Assembly: GCF_000002995.4 (NCBI RefSeq)
Contig: NW_025062479.1
Span: forward strand, 9,725,721 to 9,789,720
Length of the DNA: 64,000 nucleotides
DNA from: Brugia malayi
Taxonomy: Eukaryota; Nematoda; Chromadorea; Rhabditida; Onchocercidae
Direction: 5' to 3'
Shown here: one piece after another, positions 1-14,800 of the stretch
How the letters are laid out: every line of letters begins with the position of its first letter
Numbering within the stretch: the stretch's first letter is position 1
The notes under the pieces: model-generated
What the model was told of the DNA's origin: nothing
Database searches by the model: none
The model's input: only the letters and a program-made list of their open reading frames with translations
Translations under genes and position numbers: made by a program

Positions 1-557
1 CAGACTGGTATAAATCTGGTTATAATCCATAACAGAGAGTATGAAACCGATTTCATACTAAAGATTTTGGATATTGGTAGTGAGTTTGTAAATAAGGTCA
101 GACCTACAGACAATGATATTATTAGAAAATCATTAAAATAGTGTTATGTGATTCAGTTAGTTAAAAAATTGTTCCGTATATAAATTCTACTGGTGGTTCA
201 TCTACTGCGTTATGTGGAAAAGATGGCATCCTAACAAAAGCCGAAAAAATACACACTACACTTAGACAAAATGAATTCAGAATTACTGCACTGTGTACTG
301 CCTCATTCATCAGAATTTTCTGAAAATTCACGAAACCACTTAAACTACCCTAACTGATTCACTCTTACCAGACTCTACCATTAGTACCAGTCTTTACCGA
401 TTTGAAAACTATTATCAAAACTTCCTCCAGACCTATAAAAGACCCTGGGATTTGTGTTGTAATATTAAGACCGAATGTTATTGCCATTTTTGCATTTAAG
501 CAAGCTTAAGCTTTTTGGCTTTCTGTAGAATTAAAAACCATAAAATATATTAAGTAC
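1..557. other. Stretch left of the PLC-delta exons; no exon recognised
   Basis: This should be an intron of the PLC-delta gene, since the EF-hand, catalytic and C2 exons must lie further left. I looked for the second EF-hand on the minus strand and found no open frame with that signature. There are no recognisable repeats. Confidence 0.4.
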
Positions 558-1681
558 TCGTTGCAGTAAGGTGAAAATCAACTGACCATTTTTGTTTATA
601 TCAGCTTTCCGGAAATTGTCCAAAAGCCAACGTTCTTCGTCAAAGTACACGTGTTTTTGATTTCTCTTATCAACAAGATATTGCAAACCTTTTACAAATT
701 TATCTCTCACAGATGAATTTTCAGCAGCAAAATCAATCGATTTATGAAGCATGCGTCGATGAGTTAAGATTACAGACAAACACATTTCTGCCTTCAATTT
801 TTATTTGTTGAATATCCGAAAATCAATATGGATAGCACGCCAGGGTGATTTTTACTATAAGAAAGTGTAACAATATGCACATGTTTAATCCTGTATACGA
901 ACCATAAATATGCATCGTAATTTAAGGTTGAAAATTACTCGACTTTCGCTTCTTACTAAATTAAGTCTTCTAAATGATCATGCAAATATGTGCATATATA
1001 AAAAAATTCATGTAAATAAATGCATATATAAATATTCATATTTAATGTTCATAGCAACTCAAAACATAAAAGTAAAACCTAACCGTCACTTTCTCTCGAA
1101 ATGAATATTTCTTGGAAGCTTTGTGAAGATTATCAGAACTGAATCCTTTTCGAATCTCCAGAATGTCGTCAATATTTACTGAAAAATGGCCACTTGTATT
1201 GCATCATATTTCAGAAAGTTCCAAATTTTTTGTTCAGCTCAAAATCGAAATATAAATGGAGAGATATAGACTAGGAACTAGCGAAAGGAAAATAACAGTC
1301 TGAACCGATAAGATTCGCTTTAATATAAGTAATTAATATAGCTTTAATATTCGCTTAAGTTTTTAGAAAGCTACTCACAGTGATGAATACAAACACATAT
1401 CAGAGGTGCTATCAAGGGGAAAAGATATGATTGCGATGTGCACATTTTACCAATTCTAAGCGAATTCAAGAAATTAGCTACTTGCCAGATTTCAGTTTTA
1501 ACGGCACAAATTTCCAGCACATATCCGAATGATAACATAGCCATTTTTGGTCTTCCACGTAGACATTTCGAGATGGTACCAAGTGACCAGCTTTAATGCG
1601 ACACATATTTACACCCTTTTCACACAGTTCTAAGCACTCCTTGAATTCTGTTTCTTTCGTTGCTATCGCTTCGTCAATCAT
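558..1681 (-). CDS. plc-4: Phospholipase C delta, N-terminal part (PH domain and start of EF-hands); gene runs off the left edge
   Basis: Hydrolyses PIP2 to IP3 and diacylglycerol at the plasma membrane. Three exons in order of transcription: 1681-1482, 1192-1084 and 791-558, with closing phases 2, 0 and 0. Exon 1 starts MIDEAIATKETEF and contains the PH-domain signature DQKWLCYHS. Exon 2 continues it with VNIDDILEIRKGF. Exon 3 has SVILTHRRMLHKS and AENSSVRDKFVKGLQYL, the typical end of a PLC-delta PH domain, then KADINKNGQ, a first EF-hand loop. The X/Y catalytic and C2 domains are not in the window. The start Met was chosen because a TTTTTTTAG acceptor lies 8 bases upstream, so the preceding exon is probably untranslated. 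Exon 2 and exon 3 use AAG acceptors. The delta subfamily is clear from the PH domain; assignment to plc-4 is by family. Confidence 0.85.
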
Positions 1682-2832
1682 AACGATTTCTAAAAAAATC
1701 AGAAATATCACAACCAAAAAATCCGGTAAATCACAGTAAGCAAAGTGAAATTATGTCAAATCACCGAGAATTGGAAGGAATATGCGGGATGTCAAAGTAA
1801 GAGGACTTTTGAAAGTAAAGAATCGGAACATACTGAAATCTAAACTAAATGTAACGTGGAAAACTCCGGGATATCTAATCGTAGAATAGACAGGGAGGCA
1901 GAGAGAGAGAGGGAGGGAGAAAAAGAGAAAAAAATAGAGGGAAAATAGACGAAAAAAAAAGAAATTAAAAGTATACAAAAATAATCAGTAATCTAGGACG
2001 AAAAACCCAACAACAACTCATTCTTATTTTTATTATCAATTCATTCGAAACAGGATGAAATAAATATGCTAAACTCAGAAGACGTCAACAAAATGTTTTG
2101 ACTTTTGCTCTTATTATAAGGGAAACTTCAATGATGGTAACACAAAGAAATCTTTATTATAATTCGAATCAATTGATAATATTCTTAATTTAATTTCAAT
2201 TCTACAGATTTAAAATTTATTACTTCTTACAAAATTACTATAAAAAATCCACTGCAAAAAAATGTCCTAGAAATTCAAGGAAGAATAAAAATTCCATCCA
2301 TCCTGTAAACAATCATTCGTATGGCAGCATTTTGTCACAAATTTGTAATAACATACGTTGTGTTTATTTTAAATGATGAAATACCAAGTTTTAATTATCT
2401 GTTCAACAATCTTCTCGCAGTATAAAATGTTGATTACATCCAAACTATTTCGAAATAAATATGACATGTAAAAGTAAACTAACCTAAACTGTTTAAGTTA
2501 GATCTATTGTTCAACCCACTGCAAATGAAAAATTTCTCAACTATAAAAAGGATAACTATAATTATTTAGTGAATGAAAGTTTCTTATTAATTCTCATTAA
2601 CTGTATCAGTAATTGCATCTCAAATATAATTATACAAAAGTTTTCTAAACATAAACCCTTTTCATTTTAACTTCTTGTTTAAAATATCATTTACGTATAT
2701 TTTAAAGTGTCGTTTTAAAAAAATTTTTTTTTTGGTTGATTTATGCATCATTATGAAATATAACTTCATGAACCGGTCATAAAATCAAACTTGTATTCAT
2801 CCCAGTGCTAACACATCACGTATGATACTTAC

Positions 2833-2960
2833 CCGTGCTATTGTTATTGCTGATACGCTAATCGAGAAGTTCCAGTATCAGAAGCAAGTTTCTAACTCAC
2901 AGCACAGCTATAATTTTCACTGAGGAAAGGCAGAAATGCTGGGCAAATTTAGGAACGACA
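2833..2960 (-). other. Candidate 5' untranslated exon of the PLC-delta gene
   Basis: On the minus strand a strong donor, GCACGG|GTAAGTATC, ends at 2833. Every frame before it is closed and it has no ATG. The next acceptor (after 1690) sits 8 bases before the PLC start codon. A non-coding leader exon spliced to the first coding exon fits best. The 5' boundary is a guess. Confidence 0.35.
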
Positions 2961-5145
2961 AGAAAACCACTGGCTGGGACGGCCAATAAAGAATTCACTC
3001 ATTCATACATTCATATCAATCGATATGTGGACAAAAACAAGATTGAAAGGGGGAAAAAAAAAGGTTGGTAACGGAAATTGTAAGAGAACAGAAGTTATAT
3101 TAAATTATTCAAAAGATGTACTTATCTAAATGATGATGAAAAGATGAAGAATAGTATATATATCAGTGGTACAGTAAGTGATTTTAAATCAATAAAGTTA
3201 TTTAAAAAGAGAAAAAGAAGGTGAAATTAAAATTGTCCAAAATTTAAAAAAAAAAGAAATACAAAGCGTAATGTATTTGTGGCAATGATTTTTGACCAAT
3301 CATTTTCCTCCACCAACAGTTTTAATTGTTTCTACGAAATACATCGTCTGAATTTAGTCAAACTTTTGAAATCCATTTTACTTTATGCTGAGATCTTCAG
3401 TCTCTTTTCGTTTCCGCAAATATTTGGGAAATATTCCATGCTTACCAGTAGGTCTTTGGTTTAAAATTATTAAAGTATGAGTCGAAAATGAGAAATAGAG
3501 CGTATCTTATGTTATAATATAAATTTCATGATATATTTGAAGTGAAATAATGTAACCATAATTTAAAAAAGCGAAAAACTAATCTAATATCATAATAAAT
3601 CATCCAAAATGTGATAGTGTCTGACATGACAACCAATGATAATTATGAATGACGATGGCGTCACATCACATTAATCAAGATAATTTATTATGATATTGAA
3701 GTTACTAAAAGAAATCAATTTCACAAACTGACATAATCATTTGAACCAGTGGCAACATTTGAAATTCCACCAAGATTAAGCTGCATTAATGAAAATGCAA
3801 AAATAGCTTATTTAATTACCTGTAACCATGCAGGACATGCTAGAATGGAGTTTCACTCATAGTGCTTCTTAACTGCATTAACATGTTTTGTTGGGTTGCA
3901 GGTAGGTGAGATTATTTCAAAGAAATTTTGAACTAGTGGCAACAGTCAAGTGGATTGTAGGTATAGCATTGAAAAAAATATTATCATCTTAGTTGAATAC
4001 CAGATGCTGTCATTTTGACCATCGCAAAAGTCGCCCATTCTATGATATAGACTTGGATGAAGAATTTCACAGAATTATGGCAGTCATCAAAATCATTCAA
4101 GCTGGATGGAGCTGGTTCTAGAAGCAATATTCACAATAATGATTGTGGAAATCAGAGTTTTAAGCTTCAATCACATCAAATGAAATATGAATGATAAACT
4201 GAGAGTATGTGTATTATATTGCTGTTGTCAATGGATCTACAATGCTAGGCTTCTCATATTGTATTCAGATTTTACAGAATGATATTTCTGAGATGTGAAC
4301 TTGGTCAAATGAAGTAATACAAGCAACAATTCATTTTGTTCAATTTGAAATAAGATTGAATGAAGATTAAATTTGGCAAGTTAAGTTTGAGAGCATCTCC
4401 CATTTTCGGTATCACAAGTAGGTTATTTTCCATTTCTAAGAGTTATATTCAAAATTAAGCAAAATTTGCTTATCTCTTTTTGCTTAGCTATTCACTAGAA
4501 AATTAATGAGCAATCTAAATGAATTAAACGGTATTCTATTATGGAGGTTTGAAATCTTCTCTTTATTCCAGGGAACAATAACTAAACAGCACAGCGCTGT
4601 TATTTACCTATAATATTAGAATCGCTACTTATATTTTCTATAAATTTGATCTTTTCTTTTTCTGTTATAAGAAAATAATAACAAATGGTAAGTGTTCAAT
4701 ATTTTGATTTGAAATAGCTCACTTGAGAAGATCAGGTAGCAATAATCAAAACAGGAATATCACTGTTGAAAGGAAACAAAATTATTTATTGTTATGAACT
4801 GTTAAATTAACTAATCAGAACTACTCTAATTGGCTTAAATATTGAATACTTATAGATGATTAGATGGAAAAATGAATTCCCTTAATATTACTTGATCATC
4901 TCATTTCGTATATTCAAATTATAACAGTATTCTTTATAATCTATCTGATGTATAGTAGATAGAAATTTGAATATAATAATTCTTTTTCCTCACAATCTTT
5001 ATAATTTAATTTCACATATCAAATTAATCGTTTAATCAGGAATGTAGATGTATATGTATATATACAATTGTATATGAGAATGTTTGGGTGCATATGTGTA
5101 TAAGTAAAGGAGGAGTCAAGTGACGTTTAGAAAGGAGGAACAAAA
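2961..5145. other. Intergenic, between divergent PLC-delta and innexin genes
   Basis: AT-rich with no exon I can support on either strand. It presumably holds the promoters of both divergent genes. A TTTAG 16 bases before the innexin ATG could be a trans-splice acceptor. Confidence 0.5.
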
Positions 5146-5465
5146 ATGTATTGCCAGCTGACTTTAAATGAATGGGCAGTTCAAAGTGAGTTCTTTAAAC
5201 GAAGAATCAACTTTTCTTATATTGAATTTGTCGACTGTGACGTTGTTTTAACTTCAGAGGAAAAAGAAAGAATGGTTTCTGGTAGTTATCGAGTTGGCAT
5301 GCATTTGTTAACCTCTGCTTTAAGACTTCTTGAACCAAGAGTAGATGATGATTTCGTGGATCGTCTTCATTACCTCTACACTTCAACAATGTTCTTTTTA
5401 TTCTCCATTATTGTATCTGCTAAACAATATGGTAATAATTTTCTATGTCTCTTTTTATCTATCTA

Positions 5466-5503
<38 letters not shown>

Positions 5504-8500
5504 CATATTTTTGTATTAGAACAAAGTGCTTTATCACTTATGCAAATTATAAAATTATCATGGGATGGAAAAATTTATCAGAATTTTTGGCAAACCAAAA
5601 AAAAGGAAGAAAATTATGGATAAAATATAGAGATTATCCGAGAGTTATTGATTGTTTAATTCTACAATGATTCCGCTTCAATAACAGTTCCTTTCTGTAT
5701 AAACAATATTAGATAGTGGAAATATTTTGCAGTTTTTCTTTTCATTTTGACTATTTAAATTAAATTGGCACAGTCACAAGTTAGCTATCATTGTCACTTA
5801 CTTGAATATTTATGCATCACTTGGAGATAATTTGCAGGATATGACGATAATAACTACATTAGATTCATTATGTGATTACAAGTAATGATAATTAGAAACT
5901 GGTTGGACAGATTGAATTTGAATAACCCTGTGACTGATTAATAAATAATTCCGGAATGGAAAATTTTCCCCTAGTCACGACAAATACATATACGCACATA
6001 CACTAATCATAGCCTTCAATATATCCAGTTAACCTGAAGACGTAACAAAAAAATGGACTATTCCTAAACAAATTGTTTTTTTTTTTTTTCACATTTTCAC
6101 CCACTTTCATATCTCACTTTCCAGGCCATCCAATTGAATGTTTTGTACCAGCTCAATTTACCAAAGCTATGGAACAGTATACGGAAAATTATTGTTGGGT
6201 TCAGAATACCTATTGGGTACCATTCCAGGTTATTTAATTTTGTTACGTGTGTTGCAAAAAAAAAAAAAGCAAAGCTTAGAATTATTTTGTATAATAAAAA
6301 GAGAAAAGAACAAGATTACAAGATTTTTTATGTATATATGTCAAAAAAAAAAGAAAAAAACTTTGCAAAATAGAAGTAAAGCGATTTTTTTTTTTCTTTT
6401 TTTGTTGGATGGAACATTCTGCGAGTGTTAGTGTCTATTACAATGTAGGAAAGAATGAACTTTAGATGTAAAAAAAACAGGCAGCTAGAAACTGAAAACA
6501 GAAAGTTGCTGTTGTTTATTTGTTTTTTCTTCTTTTTTTTTGCAGGAGAAGGAAGAGGAATATGTAAATTGATAATTAATAGAATGTTAACGGCTTCATT
6601 TCATTCATTTTGGATTGAATTGTTTGATTTAATCATTCATCTTTAGAAAAAGAAAATTAATATTTTGATTTGATTTAGAAATGCATTCTCCTAAAAATAT
6701 TTTTTTTTTCTTTTTCTTGCTTTTTATTGAAAAAGAAAAAACAACAATGTTTTTTTTGATTTTTTATTTCATATTTTCTTGAAACTGTATTTGCTGGTTT
6801 TTTATTAAATTTGTGTTTGTTGAATACATTCAAAAATTTTAAAAAATAGAATGATTAGTAGACATATTCTTGAGGTTTTTTTCTGTTTTTTTTTTTTTGT
6901 TTTCAAATTCATTCCTGTCTGCTATCCATTTGTATGAGATTATTTTTTGTTAAGAATAAAGAAAATTTTACTTCTATTAATGAAGTTGCAAATGATAGAT
7001 TTGACTAATGTTTCACTGAATTAAGTGTTACCAGCAATAATATGGAATTATTATCATAACTAAAAAGATTAGGATACTATAGTTGTAGCGATTAATTATG
7101 TGCAATAAATATTTTAATTTTTGAACAATATTAGATGTGAAATAACTCTTAGAATTTTATTGAAGGATTTAATACCGCATCGTTTGGATGATCGAGAGCG
7201 TCGACAAATTGGTTACTATCAATGGGTTCCATTTGCTTTAGCTATTGCAGCCATCATGTTTCATATGCCATCAACTATTTGGCGAATACTTAGTACACAA
7301 TCAGGTAATTATCTTTTTAATTATTGTCATTATAGCAAACTTTTTCAAATTTCAAATCCATTAAATTTTTTTTGACATATTCAATTGTGTCTTAATTTTC
7401 CCCCTGTTATCACAGCAAGGATGATGTTCTAATTAGTCTTGCTGCTGAAAACTTCAAACAGTGAATAGTGTGATTCAGATAAGCTAGTTTGAAATTAATC
7501 TTTAATATCTTATCATATCTTTTGATGAGTCTGATACTGGTTTTGAAATCTTTACTTTGCCACAGGCACAAATTATCGATTTTTCTCTGTTGTTTATTTA
7601 AATATCATTTAAAGGATTAGGAAGTGACGGTCATTTATTTCATTAGAAAAAGGTATTGGTTGCAAGGACTTTTCTATGTATGCAGAAGAGCAAAGAATCA
7701 AAATTATCACTTTTCAATGGGAGGAGAAAGATGTGCTCAGGCATTATCTGATGCAAATGTGATAGCTTAAGTCAGAAATAAACAGTTGATGAAAATCAAT
7801 AGAAAAACTGCAGGACTGAACATGTCACTGGTGATACAATTGGCAAGCCAGGACCAAAATGTCGATCCGTTAATACGAGATCATTCTGTTGAAGTACTGA
7901 CTAGGCATATTGATGATGCGCTGAAATATCAACGTGATTATGGTAGTCGAAATAAAAGTGTGAGTATTTATGTCAGATATTGCTATGAAATCAAACCTAA
8001 ACATCTAATTCATCAGGACCAAATAGTATCAAAGCATTCTAACAAAATGTAATTCATACAAAGCTGGAAATATAGTTCATCTTATAAAGGTCGGTGATAT
8101 GATTCACGAATAGACTAACAAATAAGTAAAATGATACATGATAATATGACAAGTGATATTTAGATCTTTTTTTTAAAGAAATCCATATGGAATATGAAAT
8201 CAAAAAGCAGCAAGAAAAACTCATCAATTCATGATTAAATAAGAACTTATCAAGGATGCTTCTGTTAATCTGAAAAATCAATTCTAATTGCTACACTTAA
8301 TTGCATCTTATCTGATTCCTGATAGATTAAAAAAATTAACCATACCTTTCGTATAATGCAAAAGTTAATTAAATTTCAATCGTTCATAGCCACATCTTAC
8401 TGATTCCCATTTCTGATAAAGGATTAAATTAATTTTCGTAGTTAAGTGCAGAATTCATTCAAATTTTGCAATCAACATGCAGTAAGTTCCCTTAGACAGA

Positions 8501-10263
8501 GCAGAAAATATTATTGGTAAATAAAAAATTTTTGAAAAATTTCTCATACGTGTTTTACACGGAAGAAATCAAAAAAAAAAGTAAAAAAAAAAGGGAAAAA
8601 ATCAGAAAGTGAGAGAAAAAAAAATTACTTAACAATTTTTTATAGAGTTACAATTAAGTTTGGAATTTTGCTTAAAATTCAGAAAAGCGTAATAATTTTA
8701 GCACTAGTTTCAGGTATATTTATTTGCAGTGCTAAAGTTAGGTAAAATCTATGGAGCATATGTATCAGTTGTTTATCTCTTCGTGAAAAGCTTACATCTG
8801 TGTAACGTTATCCTACAATTTATTATGCTTAATAACTTTTTGGAAACATCCAATTATCCATTCTTCGGTGGTCATGTTCTCTATGACCTCATCATGGTTC
8901 AACCTTTTTTGAATTTATACTTCAATTTCTATGTTAAAATTATTTTCAAGTTTTTTTCAATATCAAATATTTAATTGAAAAAGAATCTCTTATGAATTTT
9001 TTTAAAAATTAGTTAGCTTTTTTGTACTGAATATCAATTTCAAACTACAACATAGACCATCTAACATCTTTTATAACTTTACAAATATAAATTAATTTGA
9101 ATATTATCAATTCAGTGAAATTCCAACTACTTTATATTTCATATGCGTTGCAGGTGCAAGTATCATTTGATACGCGTATTTCTGATAATTGAAATTTAAT
9201 GCAAGATTTCTAGGGTAGAGAATGGCGTGATTCAGGACGTTTTCCACGTGTAACACTGTGTGATTTTGAAATACGGGTTTTGGGCAATGTTCATCGACAT
9301 ACGGTGCAATGCGTTCTCGTTGTTAATATGTTGACAGAGAAGATATTCCTGTTTTTGTGGCTTTGGCTTCTACTACTCTCATTTGGTACTGCCATAAATA
9401 TGATCATTTGGACATTATCATTATCGCTTGCAGACTGGAGACATGCATTTGTCACCAAATTCCTGGAATGTGAATCCAATCAAACTCATCGCTTTGTGCA
9501 TCATTTCCTTCGTCCCGACGGTGTACTCATTCTGCACGTATGTTTTTATCAAGCGGAAATTTTACCAAATGAATTCTAATTCTGCATTATTGGTTATATT
9601 TAATTTTTGATTTGGAAATATTGTTCATTTTGGAAAAGATGCCATTGGTGAATGAAGGAGTTCATTACTATCAACGAACCAAGGACTTTCCAAATTAAAA
9701 GAGTGGAGTTATTTGCCGGTAGTCCCCTCTAAACCTCTCCTATTTGAATATTCTGTTTACAGTTATTCAAATTTGGGTAAATTAGTCACAAACTGAAAGG
9801 AAGAGTCACAGGACATTCGGTCATTCAGTGCAACGCACCTTTGATAGTGGCACGATTATACACATCGAATACAGCGCAACATATGGACATTCTGGAAATT
9901 CTAAAAGTTGGCTCACAAATATCAGTCATCAAAACTACATATCATTTAATCGATCTGTTGACGTGGATGATGAAGTTTGTCAACCAGCTGATCAATCGAT
10001 ATTGCATATTCTTCTAAAGCGGAAATTTCCAGATGATTGCTTCACATGGTGGTAATATTGTATGTGCACGTCTTACGGAATCTTTATGGATGAAATTTTT
10101 GCAACGAAGTGGTAAGCTAACCGTATTTGATGTGGAAAAAGCAGTATGTCCGGAAGAACGAACTAGCAGGAATGGCAGTAAACATATGGATGAAGGAAGT
10201 TGGCGTGAACCAACAATGCCACCTCCAATGCCGTTACTATCTAGTTCTACTCAATTCGTCTAA
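5146..10263 (+). CDS. Innexin (gap-junction subunit)
   Basis: Four-pass membrane protein that forms invertebrate gap junctions and hemichannels. Exons 5146-5431, 6125-6228, 7166-7304, 7814-7957, 8730-8896, 9214-9537 and 10033-10263 give 464 aa with all phases closing. Family landmarks in order: [11 protein letters not shown] before TM1; [10 protein letters not shown] and [12 protein letters not shown] in extracellular loop 1; the invariant YYQWVPF at the start of TM2; [14 protein letters not shown] in the cytoplasmic loop; [20 protein letters not shown] before TM4. The tail ends in a proline-rich [10 protein letters not shown]. Residues before VDDDF (about 65) are longer than usual, so an internal Met may be the true start. 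Exon 3 follows a TTGAAG acceptor, not TTTCAG, but YWVPFQ then [11 protein letters not shown] keeps the exact family spacing. Subfamily not assigned. Confidence 0.95.
5464..5500. repeat. (TA)n microsatellite in innexin intron 1
   Basis: About 18 TA units follow a short ATCT run, within intron 1. No sign of function. Confidence 0.9.
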
Positions 10264-11806
10264 TACTGCTAAGATATTGTATTGCATTCTGAAAGAGCCA
10301 AAATGATTTACCAGATATCATCCACTGTATTCATTTCAATGGATGATACTGCAAACATTTTTTATCATATTAATCTATGAAAATATGCTATTTGATATCA
10401 TCTTCATTCTTCATTTGATTTTTCATCAAAAAATGCTAAAAATCTAAATTTAAAAACTTTTAATGTTTGGAAAAAAATTTGACGAATTTGTTTCAATGAA
10501 TATTATAAATTATGTTATTATTGCTTAAATGACTAAAATTTCATTTAGAATGCAAGTTATTTAAATTGTCCCACATTTTATATCGTCGTTTACCATTGTC
10601 AATGAATGATAGGCTAAAAGTGACTTATTTCAACGATCTCATGAATTGCTATGATAAATTTCATTAAAATGAAACGTACTTTTCATGCTTAACTGATTAA
10701 TGCAATAATATAAGTAAACAGAATACACTGGTAAATTTTTGACATTTTAAATTTTGTTTTTAACCTCAACCATACTATGTTTGCATTAGTTTTGGTTGCT
10801 CAAAAAAGCATTTAAAATTTGGCTAACATATGAATGATCTAAGCTTGACTCACCAAAAAATATTTCAAATTTTATTCATCAAATTTTAATTCTTTCCCTA
10901 ATTTTTTGCAATATTTAGTAGAAAATGTTATTGTATGATTTTGACCCTTCAATTTCTAATATCCGATGGATGTATGAAAATCATCCAACGCACTGATAGA
11001 TATTAATTTTAGCTTAATTAAGAATATACAGTTATAATTGCAATGGGTGGTGACATAATTATGTTCGGATCAGAGGTGCACATCCGGTAACTGTTCAAAA
11101 TACACTCAAAACTAAAATAGGATCAATCTAATGATAAGGTATCATTTGTTTCATCAGGATTAATTAGCTACATTGTGTAATAATACTTAAACGACTATTT
11201 TTCTCTTCAAATTTGATCCAAATCATACTACAAAGCTTGTAGAAATTAACAAAGAAAGGAAACGAATTTGCATTTTTAAAATTTCACTTTTTTTTTCTTT
11301 TTACTCTAACTATTGAATGAATTTTTCATAGTGTTTTACAATGAATGATCAATTGCAATTAGTGAAATTTGATAAATTAAGAAAACTTGTTATTGTTTAA
11401 TTTCATTTTGTTCATTGTAACTGCGTAAATAAAATAGTAACTATGTAAATAGGAATGAAAAAAACCATTGTAGTACTTTATTCTTTTTCTTCTTGCTTTA
11501 ATTTTACTTTTCATTTTTTATTTTTCAAGAAATTACCAAGATAACAAGTGATATGTTAATTATGATAAGGCGAATGTTGATCCTCAATCAGCAATCAAAA
11601 TTTATATTCTTTCTTCAAAAAAAAGAAAATTTTTTTTTTCTTGAATAATTCATTCATTATGATAATAAAATGACATAGTAAAACTAATGAAATAATGAAA
11701 AGAACTGACAATTTGCTTTATAACAATAAATAAGGGGAAAAATTTTCTTTTCTTTCGAATCCAATAAAAGTTACAATTGGCAGTGTTTGAATATACATTT
11801 TTCATT
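10264..11806. other. Intergenic between convergent innexin and ost-1
   Basis: Holds both 3' flanks. A small inverted repeat (TATCATCCA ... TGGATGATA, about 10316-10348) lies just after the innexin stop and could form a hairpin in its 3' UTR. No coding signal seen. Confidence 0.5.
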
Positions 11807-14800
11807 TTAACAGCGCTCCTGAATTTCACCTGCAAACGAAAAAAATTTGATATCTTATTAAAATAAGATGTAATATTTTTGATACATTGTAAATGTAAAA
11901 AAGAAAAAATAAAAATTACCAAAAATATTTAGAATTTCAGAAACTTATTTTATGATGCATTTGGGACATTTTCGCTAGATTGTATCTTAACTAGATTAAT
12001 CGACAAACTTTTATATTTCAATTTTTCATTTAATTTCAAAAATTTTTAAATATTCAATTATACTAATGAAGCGTTTTTTTTTTTCAGTTCTTTGCAAAAA
12101 TCATATAATTTTCTATGTTTTTTCTAAGTTAATTAATAAGTGCTTAATTTTTCAAATTAGTATTATTTCGGCATGCTATTGATAATTTTTACTACTGCTT
12201 ATTATCAATTATCGTATACTATTAATTCCTGCTATTAAGAAATCTCATATTGACATGTTTAGGTTAATTAAATTTATTTTCAATGTTCCTAATTTCATTA
12301 TTATTTCAAATGATGTTGTGGGATTAACCACTGATTAACTATCAGATTACTCCTTAATAAGCTGAATAAATGAATCATTGTGCAAATAAATAGTCAAATA
12401 ATTAATTGAATTATATATGTATATATATATATATATATATAAACCTTCTTTTAGGCCAAGACATTTGCCCCATTCCTTGATAGAAATGTTACCATCATTA
12501 TTGATATCACAATTCTCGAGAAATGGTTTAATGCATGATTCCATAGGAATGACAGGTGCTGTGATGGGAATTAGTTCATGATGTGATACATGCTTATCAT
12601 GAGGTTTGATATCCAAATCACAGAACTTCCATATTACCGGATACACATGCTTTTTCTCATCATCAGATTCTGCTTCAGCGATTAATTCTTCCCATTCCAA
12701 ATTATGCAATTCTCGTCGTTTCTTCATTTCTCGCATTACCTCCAAAAAAGAAAAAAATTTTTTTTTAAGTTAAAATTTTATTTTAAACAAGAAGAAAGTC
12801 CTAAAAATTATTAAAATGGATATAAAATAGTAACATGCAAAACAAAGATTGCGTTTTACCTTTTTTTAAATTTTCAACTGATCAACATTTTTTTCCTTCT
12901 ATTCTACATGCTAATAAAGCTTGTCATTTCTATTATAAGTAAAAACAAAACATTTGTCTCCAAATTATGAAAAAATTTAAACACTGTTTTTGATTTTGAA
13001 AAAAATCAAAAGCTAGCCGACAAATATTGACTTTCGAAATGAAATTATCATCGTTTCAATGATTCAAAATGTTTCAATTTTAAGCTGAGTCATGTGAAAT
13101 TTAGTTTCAATAGGAATAGAACAACAACTGCTTACATCTTTCTTGAAAAAGTCGTCAATTAATGTTTGATAAATTTTATTAGAATGATCAACTGAATTTG
13201 AATTTCCATTTTTTTTTTTGTAAAATCATTTCTTTAGTGTTTATAAATGATTTAATAAACAATTTGTTTTTCAGATATCTTCTACAAAAATCTTATTCTA
13301 TTGGATATACCTGGAAAAGCCAGTCAGCCATTCGTGTTGGAAATTGTACCATCAATTCGTCAGTGCATGGTTCAAGCTTCTTGCAAGCACCCAAATATTC
13401 CAAATGTACTTTTGCATTAACTTTGTTCTAAAGAACAATTATTATTTACTTACTAATTGATTTCACCGATCAAATATTGCATGAAAGTTTCACAGTTGTA
13501 AAACACAGCGCATTTGGAAATGAATTAGTTCAAGATATAACTTTTAATACATTTTACTATGATTTAAGATAATATTAAGGTATAATTTCAGTAACTTAAG
13601 TAAGTAATTTCATAATTATTAATTAAAAAGTAAATTTATGTTTCAGTAAATAGAACATATGCTTATAAACGAGTAAATTTGAAGTATAAACATAATCCAG
13701 TAATCAGCATGAAAAAAAATCAAAAATTTTATTCAATCTTCAAGTTTTAATAATTTTTATGTGCTTAAGTTGCTTAACTTAATTAAGTTGATGACATTGA
13801 CTAACTTTGCATTCTTTAAATTTGTGTTTACAAAGACATCTTTCGCGATACAGTTCGCATAACGATGAAAATGTTTGGTTCATATTACTGCAAACCTAAA
13901 AATATTACTTTTATGAAAATTTATTTTTAGATTTTGGGAATCATTTTGGATATTTCTAACAGTAATATGTGTTTCCAGTTATCCAACAATTTTGAAAAAG
14001 CAAATATCGTACTAATGCCAAATTAATACAATAATGTAGGTAGTTAGCAGTTTTAAATTTTAAAAATTTAAATTTTACGAGAGATTTGAATGAAACCTGA
14101 TCAAGCGGATCATCATCCATTAGTGGACATTTCGAAATGCATTCACAAAATGGTTCACCTTTTTTGTCTATAACGCATTCTTTACCCCATCCACAAATAT
14201 AATCCTCACAAGGATTGTTTTGTATTACTGGTGTTGTTGAAACTTAATAAATATTAAATTATTTTCATTTTTTACGTGAAAAAGAATTACTTATGTTTGC
14301 TTCAGACAATTAAACTAAACCTTCGAATTTCCAGACTTAAATTAGTTTAGGTAACAAATCATTTCTTCAGTGCACATTTTAAAAAAAAATTGAGAACAAA
14401 CGGAAAAAGTAAACAGTCGTGTTATTGCTATTCGTGTCACTTTGAGTATATTGCGAAAAGAATTGTTGAGAAAATCAAGTTGAAATTGAATCATATCTCC
14501 GCTAACTTCTCTTTTTATCATCCAATATAATTTTTGAACATTAGTCGCATGTAAGACTATTTCAAACAAAAAAAAGAAATTGAGAACAAATTTATTGGCG
14601 ATGTTTTTTTTTTTTTGGTATGTTGTAATAATTTTATCTTTTTTTATTTCAAATAATTTTTTGAAATAAGTGAATGAACAAACCAAGTTTAGAATCTTTA
14701 ATTGGCTCTGTAATCTGCTCATCAATATTTTCCAATAATGTTTCCAATTCATCCCAATCATTTTCTTTCTTCTAAAATTTTGGAAAAAAAGTTTTTTCTT

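Noticed and set aside
6546..6563. Possible 18-base microexon in innexin intron 2 (reads EKEEEY after TTTTTTTTTGCAG)
   Set aside because: Joining exon 2 directly to exon 3 gives the exact family spacing between VPF and the IP motif; the microexon would insert six residues.
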